Notes under the pieces: model-generated
What the model was told of the DNA's origin: nothing
What the model saw: the letters and a program-made list of their open reading frames with translations, nothing else
The model's database searches: none
Position numbers and translations under genes: made by a program
Virus record (IMG/VR): IMGVR_UViG_3300025108_000012
Span: 1 to 34,007 of that record
Direction: 5' to 3' (one strand)
Source: a virus
DNA: 34,007 nucleotides
Shown here: positions 16,506 to 25,048 of the stretch, piece by piece
Position numbering within the stretch: the stretch's first letter is position 1
Layout: every line of letters starts with the position of its first letter

Positions 16506-18544
16506 TATGTACCTCGTCTCGGGCGAGGCGAGCCTCGTCGATTTCTATTTTGTAGATTAGTTAATCGATCGGCGAGAGCTTGTTCGGCGGCGGTTTGAGT
16601 ATCGTAAATGACAGCGCCCCCGAAATTAATATTATAAACGACCTCGGTTGATTCGGCTTTCTCTCGAGCGGGCGTCGTTTGAGTCTGGGGTAATGCAGTC
16701 GGCGACGTATCGCCACCGCTACCGCCACCGCCACCACCGACGCCGAGTCGATTCGCTGTAACGCCTGCGATTGCCGCCGCCCCTGCATAACCCGCCGCCG
16801 CTTTACCTGCAATCGAAGCACCTGCAATGTCGCCAATTGCTAACCGAGCGAGCGAGGTCGCCCCTTGAAATACGGCTTGAACCGCCGCTTGTTTACCGAT
16901 AGCAAATATCGCTTCGCCTACACCTTTTTTAAACTCGCCCTGTGCGACGATTGAACTATAAGCCGCATCGACGCCCGCCGATGCGAGTTGTTTACCCATG
17001 CTTTCGAGTTGTGAGAACTGGGCGCTTAACGCTTCATCTTGTATATGTTTTCGCTCGATCGCTTCTCGCCGATTTAGTTCTGTGATTTCTTCCTGAGTAT
17101 TTTGATTTAATGTTTTCTCTTTTTCATAAGAGAGAGAAAGTATTTTTAACCGCTTTTGAAGCGTATCTTGTTCTAAAGATAAATCGAACTCTCTATTATT
17201 TAGTAGAAAAGCTTGTCTTTGTTTTGCTAGCTCTTCATCTTTTTTGATGTCGTTTTGTACGATTCGGTCGACTGCATTTTGATACTGTAATCTAGCGATT
17301 TCTTGTTTGTTTAAATTATCTTTTGCTAGGGTTAATTCTTCGTCATATCTTAACGTTAAAATATCAAGTTGATTCGCACCGTTTATCTCCATTGATTGAA
17401 GTTCAAGATTTCTAATTTGTTGAAGTTCGGCGGTCGTTTGACGTTCCAACATTAAACGGGCGGTCGCTTCTTTTGCGTCGATTAAAGCTTTTTCGGCTCG
17501 CCTTTTTTCATTTATAGCTTTTTGCTTTTCAAAACTAGCACTTCTAATTTGTCGAATCTCAGCTTGTAACCGTTTCGCTTCGGCTTTTATCGCTCGACTT
17601 CGCACTTTTTCGCTAATATCCTCGATCGCCTTTAATTCTCTAGTCTTTTGTTTGCTTCCTATTTTAGCGATTTCGATTTGTGTCTTGATTTGGCCTTTTG
17701 TGGCTTCAAGTTCGGATAGTCGAGCGGCGTCTAATAGCTTTGATTCTTGTTCGGCTAATTGTTTTCTAAACTCAGGACTTTGTTTTAATCTCTCTTCTTT
17801 TAAAGCCTCGAATTTAGCGAAGTTTTCAGCGCCTTTTTGAGTCAGTCGGTCGGCTTCGGCTTCTTTTTTGGCAAGTTCGGCTCGCTTGCGAGTGAGTTTA
17901 TCTCTCGCCGCCGCTTGTCTACCGATGGCTAACCCGGCGAGGTCGTTCGCTTGGGCGTTTAAAAGGTTCGCCGTTGAACTTCTTTCAAGTTGTTTAATCT
18001 CGCTTTTGAGTAGCTGAATAGATTTATCTAGCTTCTCATTCTTTTCTCGTATGCCTTGAGCTTGTTCGAGCGGTAATTTTGCCGCCATCGATAAAATTCT
18101 AAGTTCTTTTATCTGTTCTTTATTTAAAATCACTTGCGCCGCCGCTAGCTCTTCAACGGCGCTTGTTAGCTCGGCGGTTGATGCTATATAAGCGTCACTT
18201 CTAATATTAGCACCGCTGGCTTCGTTCGAATATTCTCGAAACGCTTGCACAAGTTCAAAAAGAGCGACTGCCGCTATACCAATCGGCCCGACAAGCGCCG
18301 AAAATGACATTTCGCCCGACTTCGCCGCTCCTGATAGTTCGCTAAAACCATCGACAACCCCACTTAACGCCCCGCCGACATTGCCGAGAGCTTCATTCGC
18401 TTCGCCGCCGAGCGATGAAACTGCATCGCCGACACTGTTAAACGATTCTCCGACAGCTTTTGAACCGTCCTCTAATTGTTCAAAACCTTTTTCAGCTTTA
18501 TCAGCATTTAATACGACGTCTATTTCGATTCGGCGGTTCGTCAT
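16505..18544 (-). CDS. Tape measure protein
   Basis: A 679-residue protein that sets tail length; at about 0.15 nm per residue this predicts a tail of roughly 100 nm. The N-terminus (EIDVVLNADKAEKGFEQLED) is typical of phage tape measures. A hydrophobic patch lies near 83-102 (VGPIGIAAVALFELVQAF), then a long highly charged coiled-coil region (about 130-520), hydrophobic alanine/glycine-rich segments near 540-600, a GGGGGGSGGD run and a basic tail (RNRRGSPRPRRGT). It follows the frameshifted chaperones, the conserved order in siphoviruses. Its start overlaps the chaperone stop as ATGA. Confidence 0.9.
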   Translation of the reverse strand: MTNRRIEIDVVLNADKAEKGFEQLEDGSKAVGESFNSVGDAVSSLGGEANEALGNVGGALSGVVDGFSELSGAAKSGEMSFSALVGPIGIAAVALFELVQAFREYSNEASGANIRSDAYIASTAELTSAVEELAAAQVILNKEQIKELRILSMAAKLPLEQAQGIREKNEKLDKSIQLLKSEIKQLERSSTANLLNAQANDLAGLAIGRQAAARDKLTRKRAELAKKEAEADRLTQKGAENFAKFEALKEERLKQSPEFRKQLAEQESKLLDAARLSELEATKGQIKTQIEIAKIGSKQKTRELKAIEDISEKVRSRAIKAEAKRLQAEIRQIRSASFEKQKAINEKRRAEKALIDAKEATARLMLERQTTAELQQIRNLELQSMEINGANQLDILTLRYDEELTLAKDNLNKQEIARLQYQNAVDRIVQNDIKKDEELAKQRQAFLLNNREFDLSLEQDTLQKRLKILSLSYEKEKTLNQNTQEEITELNRREAIERKHIQDEALSAQFSQLESMGKQLASAGVDAAYSSIVAQGEFKKGVGEAIFAIGKQAAVQAVFQGATSLARLAIGDIAGASIAGKAAAGYAGAAAIAGVTANRLGVGGGGGGSGGDTSPTALPQTQTTPAREKAESTEVVYNINFGGAVIYDTQTAAEQALADRLTNLQNRNRRGSPRPRRGT

Positions 18545-18963
18545 TTGCTCGCTTCTTTCATAGCTCGATCATTCGCACGTTGTTGAGCTTCTTTTATATT
18601 ATACTCTATTGTTTCTAAACAATCGATAAGCGCAACCGATGGCGATGTATAAACGTCTCGTATTTGAATCAAGCCCGCTTTATGTCGATTGAATGTTTGA
18701 ACGATCGGAGCGATTCTGTTTACATCAGCGACCGGGCACGATCTTATTTTAAGATCACTAAAATCAACGCCCGAGTCTGGAGCGACTCGATAACCCATAA
18801 TGTACACGCCCTCGTCATCTTTTAACGATTGCGCTAATGACGGCATAAACTCACGACCGCAATTACCCCGCTGTCGTCTTAAATCGGGCTTGTCATGGCA
18901 TTGTTTACACGACCATGAGCGACCGCCGTTTTGACTTAGCCAAACCGAAGCCGCCGCCGCTAT
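18541..18963 (-). CDS. Tail assembly chaperone, -1 frame extension (gpGT-like T part)
   Basis: This frame has no good start at its upstream edge but is open from the stop of the preceding gene. A -1 shift on GGGAAAA at 18969-18963 adds 140 residues to the 170-residue upstream protein, giving a 310-residue fusion. The added part starts IAAAASVWLSQNGG and contains a cysteine cluster (SCKQCHDK then RGNCG) before MPSLAQSLKDDEGVYIMG. An ATG-started version (18541-18846, 101 residues) would lack the cysteines and is less likely. The fusion, like lambda gpGT, would recruit tube subunits to the tape measure encoded next. Confidence 0.8.
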   Translation of the reverse strand: MAAAASVWLSQNGGRSWSCKQCHDKPDLRRQRGNCGREFMPSLAQSLKDDEGVYIMGYRVAPDSGVDFSDLKIRSCPVADVNRIAPIVQTFNRHKAGLIQIRDVYTSPSVALIDCLETIEYNIKEAQQRANDRAMKEASK

Positions 18964-19472
18964 TTTCCCGAGTGATCGAGCAGGCTTATTCGTTGAACGT
19001 GTAAAACGAGTTCGCCGATCGTTTCAGTTCGTACATGGTCAGGTCGTATCATTTGCAATTGATCAACCGACGCCGACTCGCCGTCGATGGCTTGTAACGA
19101 CTCTCGAATCATCTCTATATATACCCGATTGATATACGCTGTATATTCTGAGTATGCGACTCGCTCATCGTTATCGAGAGTATGGTGCCATCGTGCCCGC
19201 TCTTCTAAATCGCTCGGCGCTTGTAACCAAAGCAACCGCCCCAGTTCGCTTCGAGTATAAGCACCTGCATTAACCTCGGCTTGTTCTCTGTTGGCGGGCG
19301 ATAATGCTCGCAATGTAAACCGAGTCGCTTCGTCGTTAACTGATTCGAGAGATGATAAATCACCCGATGATAAATAAAGAGATCTTTGTTCATCCGACGC
19401 ATTTACAGCATCGTCACAGGTGACAACGACATCGACCGTTTGATTACTATCAGTTAAAAAGCGAATCGCCAT
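18960..19472 (-). CDS. Tail assembly chaperone (gpG-like, zero frame)
   Basis: A 170-residue protein beginning MAIRFLTDSNQTVDVVVTCD, largely helical and acidic after about residue 40. Placed between tube protein and tape measure, the conserved place of the G/GT chaperone pair. It ends HSGK-stop with a canonical slippery heptamer over its last codons, so most ribosomes stop and a fraction shift to the longer form. The ratio of the two products is known to matter for tail assembly in lambda. No sequence-level family recognised. Confidence 0.75.
   Translation of the reverse strand: MAIRFLTDSNQTVDVVVTCDDAVNASDEQRSLYLSSGDLSSLESVNDEATRFTLRALSPANREQAEVNAGAYTRSELGRLLWLQAPSDLEERARWHHTLDNDERVAYSEYTAYINRVYIEMIRESLQAIDGESASVDQLQMIRPDHVRTETIGELVLHVQRISLLDHSGK
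18963..18969 (-). promoter_or_regulatory. Programmed -1 ribosomal frameshift site GGGAAAA
   Basis: The minus-strand sequence TCG GGA AAA TAG contains G GGA AAA in the X XXY YYZ phase immediately before the zero-frame stop. Slipping back one base gives ATA GCG GCG GCG GCT and an open frame of 140 codons to the tape-measure start. Confidence 0.85.
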
Positions 19473-19475
19473 TTG

Positions 19476-20798
19476 TTACACGTTCCCCACTGCTAAACCA
19501 ATTCTAAACGGAGAGTTACCCGCCGTCGCTTCATACGATGACGTTGTAAAATCCCCCGCGTATCTAGCTTGTTGATATGTTAACGTTTGGCGAACGATAT
19601 CGTTACCACTAACATCATAAACGCTCGGGTCATTTGTTAAAATAGCGGCGGGTAACATAATTGCGCAACCCTTGCCGTCGTCGACTGGGCCAGTGCCGAC
19701 GAGTACTTGTCGAACTGTTCTATTAAAATAGTCATCGGCGACGGTTGTATTAACAGTCGACAACGTTAACGATAACTCGACAGACACGTCGCTGATATCC
19801 ATCCCCGACATTCCGATAATATCATTACTATAAGATAATGGCGTTAATGTGTTCGTTACTGTTAGCGAAAAGTCTTCGGCGTCTAAAGCCGTGCGAGCTT
19901 GCGTTTCGCCGACTGTACCGTTTGTCGATGAGGCGGGCGAACCCGTCGACACTACGACATAAGCACCACGAAAAAAGGCAGGCGAACCACTGTTATAAAC
20001 AGGCTCAACCGATCCGACAGCGCCCGAATGATTGTCGGTGATATAAGCCGCTTGATATGTCAATTCAGCCATCAAACGACCATTATCGAGAGTTATATTC
20101 ATCGATTCAAGTACGCAACCAAAAGCGAGTTGTTGAAAGTTTTCGCCGTCGATTTTAAATGCAACCGATGAAGCGAATTGACCGCTATTATTTCGACTTG
20201 GTACATACCACGTTTGTAAACCTCGAACCGTTGGCGTACCTGTGAAGCCTGCACTAAAAGCGGGGCTTACAGTGACATCACCCGAAACGTCGTTATCTGT
20301 AATCGCTGAATACTCGGCTCGACCGTTAATCTCCGAGCCGATGAGTAAACCAACGTCGGCGATAGCGGGCGAACTGCCCGGCGTATATGTATTAACATTC
20401 GATACCGCCGAGGCCGTATCTTGTAATAATGAACCCGACGGCGCTTGCGTATTAAAACCCGCACCCAACAAAGAACCGAGATAGTTAGATGAATAACTAT
20501 TCGCCGCTGTACCGATGGTCGTTAAATCTACTCGACAAACGATTGAACCAGTTCGTCGACGAATACGTTTATTAGTCGTTGTATTCCATACGGTATCAGG
20601 CTCGGGAGCGTTGAAATAAGCGCCGTCCCGAGTGTCGTTTCGCTCGCTTGCGACGGGGTCGCCACTTAATACGACTGGGTCACGTTCGCAGGGGATAGAA
20701 ACAAATGTTAACCCGCTTACACTGGGTATTCCGTCGGTGTCGGGCGAACCGAATGTCGTTTCGCTCGCAATAGATAAGCTTCGATGTGTTACAGCCAT
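19476..20798 (-). CDS. Major tail tube protein (probable)
   Basis: A 440-residue protein starting MAVTHRSLSIASETTFGSPD. The ATG at 20798 lies 7 bases after GGAGG and just past the preceding stop, so it is preferred to the TTG at 20804. The sequence is rich in beta strands with Ig-like stretches, as in tube proteins with decoration domains; 440 residues is longer than simple tube proteins. Order (tail terminator, tube, chaperones, tape measure) supports the call. Starts of similar form (SIASETTFGS) occur in phage tail tube proteins. There is no other tube candidate. Confidence 0.75.
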   Translation of the reverse strand: MAVTHRSLSIASETTFGSPDTDGIPSVSGLTFVSIPCERDPVVLSGDPVASERNDTRDGAYFNAPEPDTVWNTTTNKRIRRRTGSIVCRVDLTTIGTAANSYSSNYLGSLLGAGFNTQAPSGSLLQDTASAVSNVNTYTPGSSPAIADVGLLIGSEINGRAEYSAITDNDVSGDVTVSPAFSAGFTGTPTVRGLQTWYVPSRNNSGQFASSVAFKIDGENFQQLAFGCVLESMNITLDNGRLMAELTYQAAYITDNHSGAVGSVEPVYNSGSPAFFRGAYVVVSTGSPASSTNGTVGETQARTALDAEDFSLTVTNTLTPLSYSNDIIGMSGMDISDVSVELSLTLSTVNTTVADDYFNRTVRQVLVGTGPVDDGKGCAIMLPAAILTNDPSVYDVSGNDIVRQTLTYQQARYAGDFTTSSYEATAGNSPFRIGLAVGNV

Positions 20799-20800
20799 TT

Positions 20801-21265
20801 TCAAGCCTCCAAAAATAAAAGATCAAAAGGGATCGTTAATATATGAGCGACACGTTCGCCGCTAATATCTGCGATTGATTCGAATGTTGGTTGTATCGGT
20901 ATAACTGATAGTATACCCGTATTAACGAGATCATAATCGGGGTCTTTTAATGTCTCGATCAGATTCGAAACATCTTCGCCGATCATCCTCGCGAGATAGC
21001 TATAGTCGGCGGGGATTTCATAACGTACTCGACAGTTTATTCGGCAACGTTTTCGACCTGATATCCCCGTCGCCCCGTCATCGGTTGGAAAATCGCCGAT
21101 GGTTAATTCGAAGAAACGGTTTTGAAATGATCGCTCGTTTAACTCGACTGTATAGCCGTCGCCCCGCTGTATAGCGACAAATGTATTATTAACGTCGGTT
21201 TTAGGCGTCATTAATTCGATAGTATTCTCTAAATGTTGAAGCGCCGCTCGAATACCTTGACTCAT
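20801..21265 (-). CDS. Tail terminator / tail completion protein
   Basis: A 154-residue protein starting MSQGIRAALQHLENTIELMT, with an alpha/beta pattern (helix, strands, then a LARMIGEDVSNLIETL helix) typical of tail terminator proteins that cap the tube and join it to the neck. It lies directly before the tube gene and overlaps the neck gene as ATGA. Called by position and length. Confidence 0.6.
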   Translation of the reverse strand: MSQGIRAALQHLENTIELMTPKTDVNNTFVAIQRGDGYTVELNERSFQNRFFELTIGDFPTDDGATGISGRKRCRINCRVRYEIPADYSYLARMIGEDVSNLIETLKDPDYDLVNTGILSVIPIQPTFESIADISGERVAHILTIPFDLLFLEA

Positions 21266-21768
21266 TTTAATTTCTCCAAAATATCAAAACGAATCGATTC
21301 GACGAGTATGTCGACTTCATCGTTAGTTAATCCGATGTACTCTCGCTTTTCATTTACAGCATAACCATAGCTTTCGACCTGATTCGTTAAACCTATTTTA
21401 AAATGATTCTGGGTCGCTTCGGTTACAACTAAATTATTCATGAGTTGACCAGACAAAACGAGATCGACTTCGGCGCTATTACCCGAGCCGCCTCGACGCC
21501 TTGATTCATGTTTATATTGTTTGTACCCGCCTTCGTAAAATACAGACTTACCCGACGCCGACGGTTGCCCGCCCTTCGGTGTTAAACGAGCGCCCCGTTT
21601 TGCTACTGATAGCGGGTTCGTCGAGTATTCCTTAAACGGCTTATCGTTAGCATCTAAACCTTTACCCGTTCGCATTTTGATCAATGCGAGCATATTTTGA
21701 CCCAGTCCGAGGCTATCTCGAGCCGTCCATAATTCACGGGGTAGATTTAATTCAAAACGGGCGCTCAT
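21262..21768 (-). CDS. Neck / virion morphogenesis protein (Mu gpG or HK97 gp10-like)
   Basis: A 168-residue basic protein. Features seen: a LALIKMRTGKGLDANDKPFK segment, then FKEYSTNPLSVAKRG, a KG-rich loop and VDLVLSGQLMNNL, the pattern of phage virion morphogenesis proteins that stop the head or connect it to the tail (RTG..D..G..F..YS...VDL..SG.M). The following ESYGYAVNEKREYIGLTNDE region is also typical. The ribosome site is weak. Sits between connector and tail terminator. Confidence 0.75.
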   Translation of the reverse strand: MSARFELNLPRELWTARDSLGLGQNMLALIKMRTGKGLDANDKPFKEYSTNPLSVAKRGARLTPKGGQPSASGKSVFYEGGYKQYKHESRRRGGSGNSAEVDLVLSGQLMNNLVVTEATQNHFKIGLTNQVESYGYAVNEKREYIGLTNDEVDILVESIRFDILEKLK

Positions 21769-21771
21769 CTT

Positions 21772-22716
21772 TTAGTGTCTCATTCCTCGACCGGGATTGA
21801 AAAAAGCATCGTTGGCGGTTTTGCTATACGTTCGCCAACTCGCCCGAAAATCAGTCGCCGAACCGCCCGACCTTCTCAAGTCTTCCTCACCCGAATCGAT
21901 TACGCCGTCGCCGTCCAAATCAAGAGAGATCGATCGAAGTGCAGAATTCAAAAGTTCATGACAACGATTTCGCATTGTTTCTGCGGCGTCGAAATCTCGT
22001 ATCTGTTCATAGACAATAGCGGCGGTACAATATGAATGAGCTAGTTTAAAAGACTCTGTATTAAAGACCTCATCTTCGGTGATGTTATCATTATTTAAAT
22101 GATCCCGAATCGATAAAACGATCTCATGTTCGGCGGCTTTTATCTGGGGTTCAAAATCACTTTGTCGGCGAGGTACCATGTCGGCGAGATTCGCAAAAGT
22201 AGCGACTAACTCATTATGATCGAGGCCAGTATTAAACGGCCGAGGCGTTACTTTGAAAAGCCCTCGCTCTTGTTTACTCGAACTCATGTTCAGTTCAGTA
22301 TAACTAACTCGATAAGTAAACGTTCCACTCGTCGCAATACTCGCCGCTAATATGTCGACGTATGATGTAGCTAGTTGAAGAGTCGCTGTATTAGTTAGAT
22401 CGATGTCTCTCGACAAAGGCTCGGCTAATATCGCAGTCGTACCGCCGAGTCGTGAAACAACGACGGCGTAGTATGTATCGCTACTTGTTATTAAAAAACC
22501 GTTTTGCTGTTCTCGATAGTATGTAGCCGGGGCGCTGTCGAGTGTTAATGTACGTCGATCGGTGGCGATGGCGTTAACTGTTAGATCAGTTGTAAATCGT
22601 GTTAGATTTTCACTAATTCCCGCCGCTGTATCAATTACGACGCTCGGCGTACCAGTTAAAGGTACTTGAGGCGACCATATAAACCGATGATTTTGATTCG
22701 TTATCGCTTTTCTCAT
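21772..22716 (-). CDS. Head-tail connector / adaptor with EF-hand-like loop
   Basis: A 314-residue protein in the connector position after the minor head gene. The N-terminal 150 residues are beta-rich; residues of about 165-265 form a helical domain (NLADMVPRRQSDFEPQIKAA, then SFKLAHSYCTAAIVYEQI) like gp6/gp15-type head-tail adaptors. A perfect EF-hand-type loop, DLDGDGVIDSGE (266-277; bases 21886-21921), follows. The C-terminus FFNPGRGMRH is basic. Start follows AAGGCGAAG and overlaps the previous stop. Likely completes the neck and may bind calcium. Confidence 0.65.
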   Translation of the reverse strand: MRKAITNQNHRFIWSPQVPLTGTPSVVIDTAAGISENLTRFTTDLTVNAIATDRRTLTLDSAPATYYREQQNGFLITSSDTYYAVVVSRLGGTTAILAEPLSRDIDLTNTATLQLATSYVDILAASIATSGTFTYRVSYTELNMSSSKQERGLFKVTPRPFNTGLDHNELVATFANLADMVPRRQSDFEPQIKAAEHEIVLSIRDHLNNDNITEDEVFNTESFKLAHSYCTAAIVYEQIRDFDAAETMRNRCHELLNSALRSISLDLDGDGVIDSGEEDLRRSGGSATDFRASWRTYSKTANDAFFNPGRGMRH

Positions 22717-23633
22717 CTCTTCGCCTTTGCATTTGCTTTCGTAATATCAGCGTTCGACGCCTTCGTTAATTTCGCCGCTTTTATAAAACCTTCTGTCACT
22801 GGCGACCAGCTATGCCGACAGTTATACCCACCGCCCGACGTCACAACGGCAAGCCCTTGATCATTGTTTAAACGTCTCATTTGTTGATCTGAAACGACGA
22901 GATCGATTAACTCTCGACAAAATGGTCGGGTTATACCGTCCCTCGGGCCAGTGTATAAATTATATTTTAAGCCTGCGGCGGTAGCGGCGACAGCGGTTAC
23001 GCCTCGACCATATTGAGAGATTTTAGTTCGTACTTCAGTCAACGCCGAACCTTCTGATTTTGACAGGCGTATTTGTAGATTCGACATCGCCGATGCTATC
23101 GGTACTTCCATCGCAATATTGCGAAGCGATTCTCGAATCGATGTTTGATAACTCGGTATAATGATTTCATCAAATACAGCGTTTGTATTTTGTATTTGTA
23201 ACGTGTCGATTTGCGGAGCGATTGAATCAAAATTAAAAGTCGGGTCGACAGCGTTTAACGCTCCCCCGATCGAGTCTCTTATTTTGTCTTGTTGGTCGAT
23301 AAACGTATCGATCGCACCGCCCAAACCGCTTTGTAATATCAAATCAGTCAACTGATCGTTTGACATACTCGCAAGCGTTGTCGGATCGATTCGGATCAAC
23401 GCTTTTTTCAACTCGCTTATAACTTCGGTTCGTGACTTTTTTAAAGCACTGGCGAAAGCTCGCTCGGCGGCGACCTCGGCTCGAAGTTGTTCGATTTTAG
23501 ATTTTGTTAGTTCAGCGATCGCCCCGCTTTGACTTTTGACTTGACGTGTTAAATCGTCAATCGCCTTTTTATCAGCGTCGTCTCGTTTCTCGCTAAATCC
23601 GATGACCATCGGGCGACCGCATGAACAGTTCAT
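22713..23633 (-). CDS. Minor head protein (SPP1 gp7 / Mu F-like)
   Basis: A 306-residue protein. Residues of about 20-70 are a coiled coil; the C-terminal third has the family signature: YTGPRDGITRPFCREL, then a QGLAVVTSGGGYNCRHSW stretch (Cys/Asn/His/Trp) and a lysine-rich tail. Such proteins sit at the portal inside the capsid and help DNA exit. An N-terminal MNCSCGRP pair of cysteines precedes the usual region, and the ATG lacks a visible ribosome site, so the start is uncertain (ATG of MVIGFSEK is an alternative). Position after capsid rather than before it is less usual. Confidence 0.8.
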   Translation of the reverse strand: MNCSCGRPMVIGFSEKRDDADKKAIDDLTRQVKSQSGAIAELTKSKIEQLRAEVAAERAFASALKKSRTEVISELKKALIRIDPTTLASMSNDQLTDLILQSGLGGAIDTFIDQQDKIRDSIGGALNAVDPTFNFDSIAPQIDTLQIQNTNAVFDEIIIPSYQTSIRESLRNIAMEVPIASAMSNLQIRLSKSEGSALTEVRTKISQYGRGVTAVAATAAGLKYNLYTGPRDGITRPFCRELIDLVVSDQQMRRLNNDQGLAVVTSGGGYNCRHSWSPVTEGFIKAAKLTKASNADITKANAKAKR

Positions 23634-23636
23634 ACA

Positions 23637-24641
23637 CTAGTTAACGCAAGTCGTAATGATCCGACCTAATGTCGAGTCGACGGCGTGGAACTTTTGTACT
23701 TCCTCGGCGTACACATATCGACGAGTACGATCGAGCGAATCATATTGACCTGCTACCATACCGCTGAACTCGAAGTTAAGGGCGGCGACTGGCATACCTT
23801 TTACATTACCCGACTTTTGTACGATTGAATCACTGCCCTTTAGAATACCCATAAAGATGCTCGCTTGATTCCATATGAAACCTTCGCTTGAAGTCGCACC
23901 CGGTACAGCGGTATCTTGACGAGCCGAGCCGACATAAATGTTCGGTATGCCTAAAACATCTTGCAAAACTTGTATAACCGCCTCATTTGCGAGAATACGA
24001 GAACCGCTTGAAAGGCCCGCCGACGCTGTACCCGCAAAACCTCGAACCTCGGGGTTCTTTGCAAGAGTTCTAAATACCTTATGACCTAGAACAAGAGAGT
24101 CGGGATTGATACCATGCGCCGCCTCGAAAACAGTATTTTTGAGATCATAAAGATCGCTCAACGGCTCGGCGTTTGCGTCGTCGAACTCACCGCCGAATTC
24201 GTTAGCGGCGGTATCATTATTAAAATTACCAGTCCCGAAAAGTAAATCGGCGGCTCGCTTCTCTTTTGCTAGTCGCATTACTCGGGCGACCTTTTTAGCG
24301 ATTCGAGCTTCCTCACTACCGGGGTATTGACTGTCGAGAATATCCTCCATAGCGATGCTATCATTTGCAGAATAGATCAACGCTTTGAATGTTTGTGAAG
24401 TACGATCAAAACCGCCGATAGTTGCTCGGCTTGAACCCGGCGCTCTCTCAAGATCAAGACCCGCACCCGCACCCATAAAATTGCGAGTTGCTTCGACTAG
24501 TAAAGTACCGCTTCGCTCTGGTACTTTGATCGATTCGAAGATTTTGTCGGCGATGAGTTGATCATCGCTCGGTACAGTTTCGACGACAAGGGCGCTTAAA
24601 ATTTCGTCGACAGGATGTAAATTTGTATATGATGAAGCCAT
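23637..24641 (-). CDS. Major capsid protein
   Basis: A 334-residue protein of HK97-fold type by length, order and pattern: N-terminal arm (VDEILSALVVETVPSDDQLI), a spine-like helix segment (IAKKVARVMRLAKEKRAADL), P-domain-like LVLGHKVFRTLAKNPEVRG and a C-terminal strand region (KSGNVKGMPVAALNFEFSG, then RYVYAEEVQKFHAVDS). It follows the decoration protein and protease-scaffold genes. The good AAGGA site supports the start. The family seems to be the Mu-like/marine capsid group, recognised by context, not by a single motif. Confidence 0.85.
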   Translation of the reverse strand: MASSYTNLHPVDEILSALVVETVPSDDQLIADKIFESIKVPERSGTLLVEATRNFMGAGAGLDLERAPGSSRATIGGFDRTSQTFKALIYSANDSIAMEDILDSQYPGSEEARIAKKVARVMRLAKEKRAADLLFGTGNFNNDTAANEFGGEFDDANAEPLSDLYDLKNTVFEAAHGINPDSLVLGHKVFRTLAKNPEVRGFAGTASAGLSSGSRILANEAVIQVLQDVLGIPNIYVGSARQDTAVPGATSSEGFIWNQASIFMGILKGSDSIVQKSGNVKGMPVAALNFEFSGMVAGQYDSLDRTRRYVYAEEVQKFHAVDSTLGRIITTCVN

Positions 24642-24652
24642 TATTTTATTCC

Positions 24653-25045
24653 TTAGCTTAGTCGGTTACTCGGGCCAGTGAAGACGACGTTGATTTGATC
24701 GCCATCGCTCGCCGACGCTTGATTAATATTAGGTAGCATATAAGCGACGGCATAATCACCCGCACCGCCTGCGAAGGCGATAAGCTTGCCCGCCGTTGTC
24801 GCCATCAATAAATTCATTGTTGCGGGTGCAATCTCACCGCCTGCGATGGCTCGGCTTTTCGCACCGTTGACTTTTACTTCAACGACATCACCCGTCGAAC
24901 AAGCTCTTTGAGCGATACCGATACAATTGTTTTCGGTTGCGGCGGCGGTGATTTCAGCTTTACCGTTCTCGTCGACTGAAACGAGAGCGAATTCGGTGAT
25001 CGCTTCGGCGGCGACCATTGTTACGATATTATCTGTATTTGACAT
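24653..25045 (-). CDS. Capsid decoration protein (DUF2190-like)
   Basis: A 130-residue, alanine/glycine/valine-rich beta protein without cysteine clusters: DNIVTMVAAEAITEFALVSV, then GIAQRACSTGDVVEVKVNG and AGGEIAPATMNLLMATTAG. This is the pattern of DUF2190-type head decoration proteins that bind at capsid three-fold or quasi-three-fold points. It lies between protease-scaffold and capsid, the usual place. Start behind GGAG. Confidence 0.85.
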   Translation of the reverse strand: MSNTDNIVTMVAAEAITEFALVSVDENGKAEITAAATENNCIGIAQRACSTGDVVEVKVNGAKSRAIAGGEIAPATMNLLMATTAGKLIAFAGGAGDYAVAYMLPNINQASASDGDQINVVFTGPSNRLS

Positions 25046-25048
25046 TTT

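Noticed and set aside
16561-16836. 91-codon second frame inside the tape measure
   Set aside because: Unlike the methyltransferase case, it has no separate start signal, no known motif, and lies in a low-complexity Gly/Ala region.
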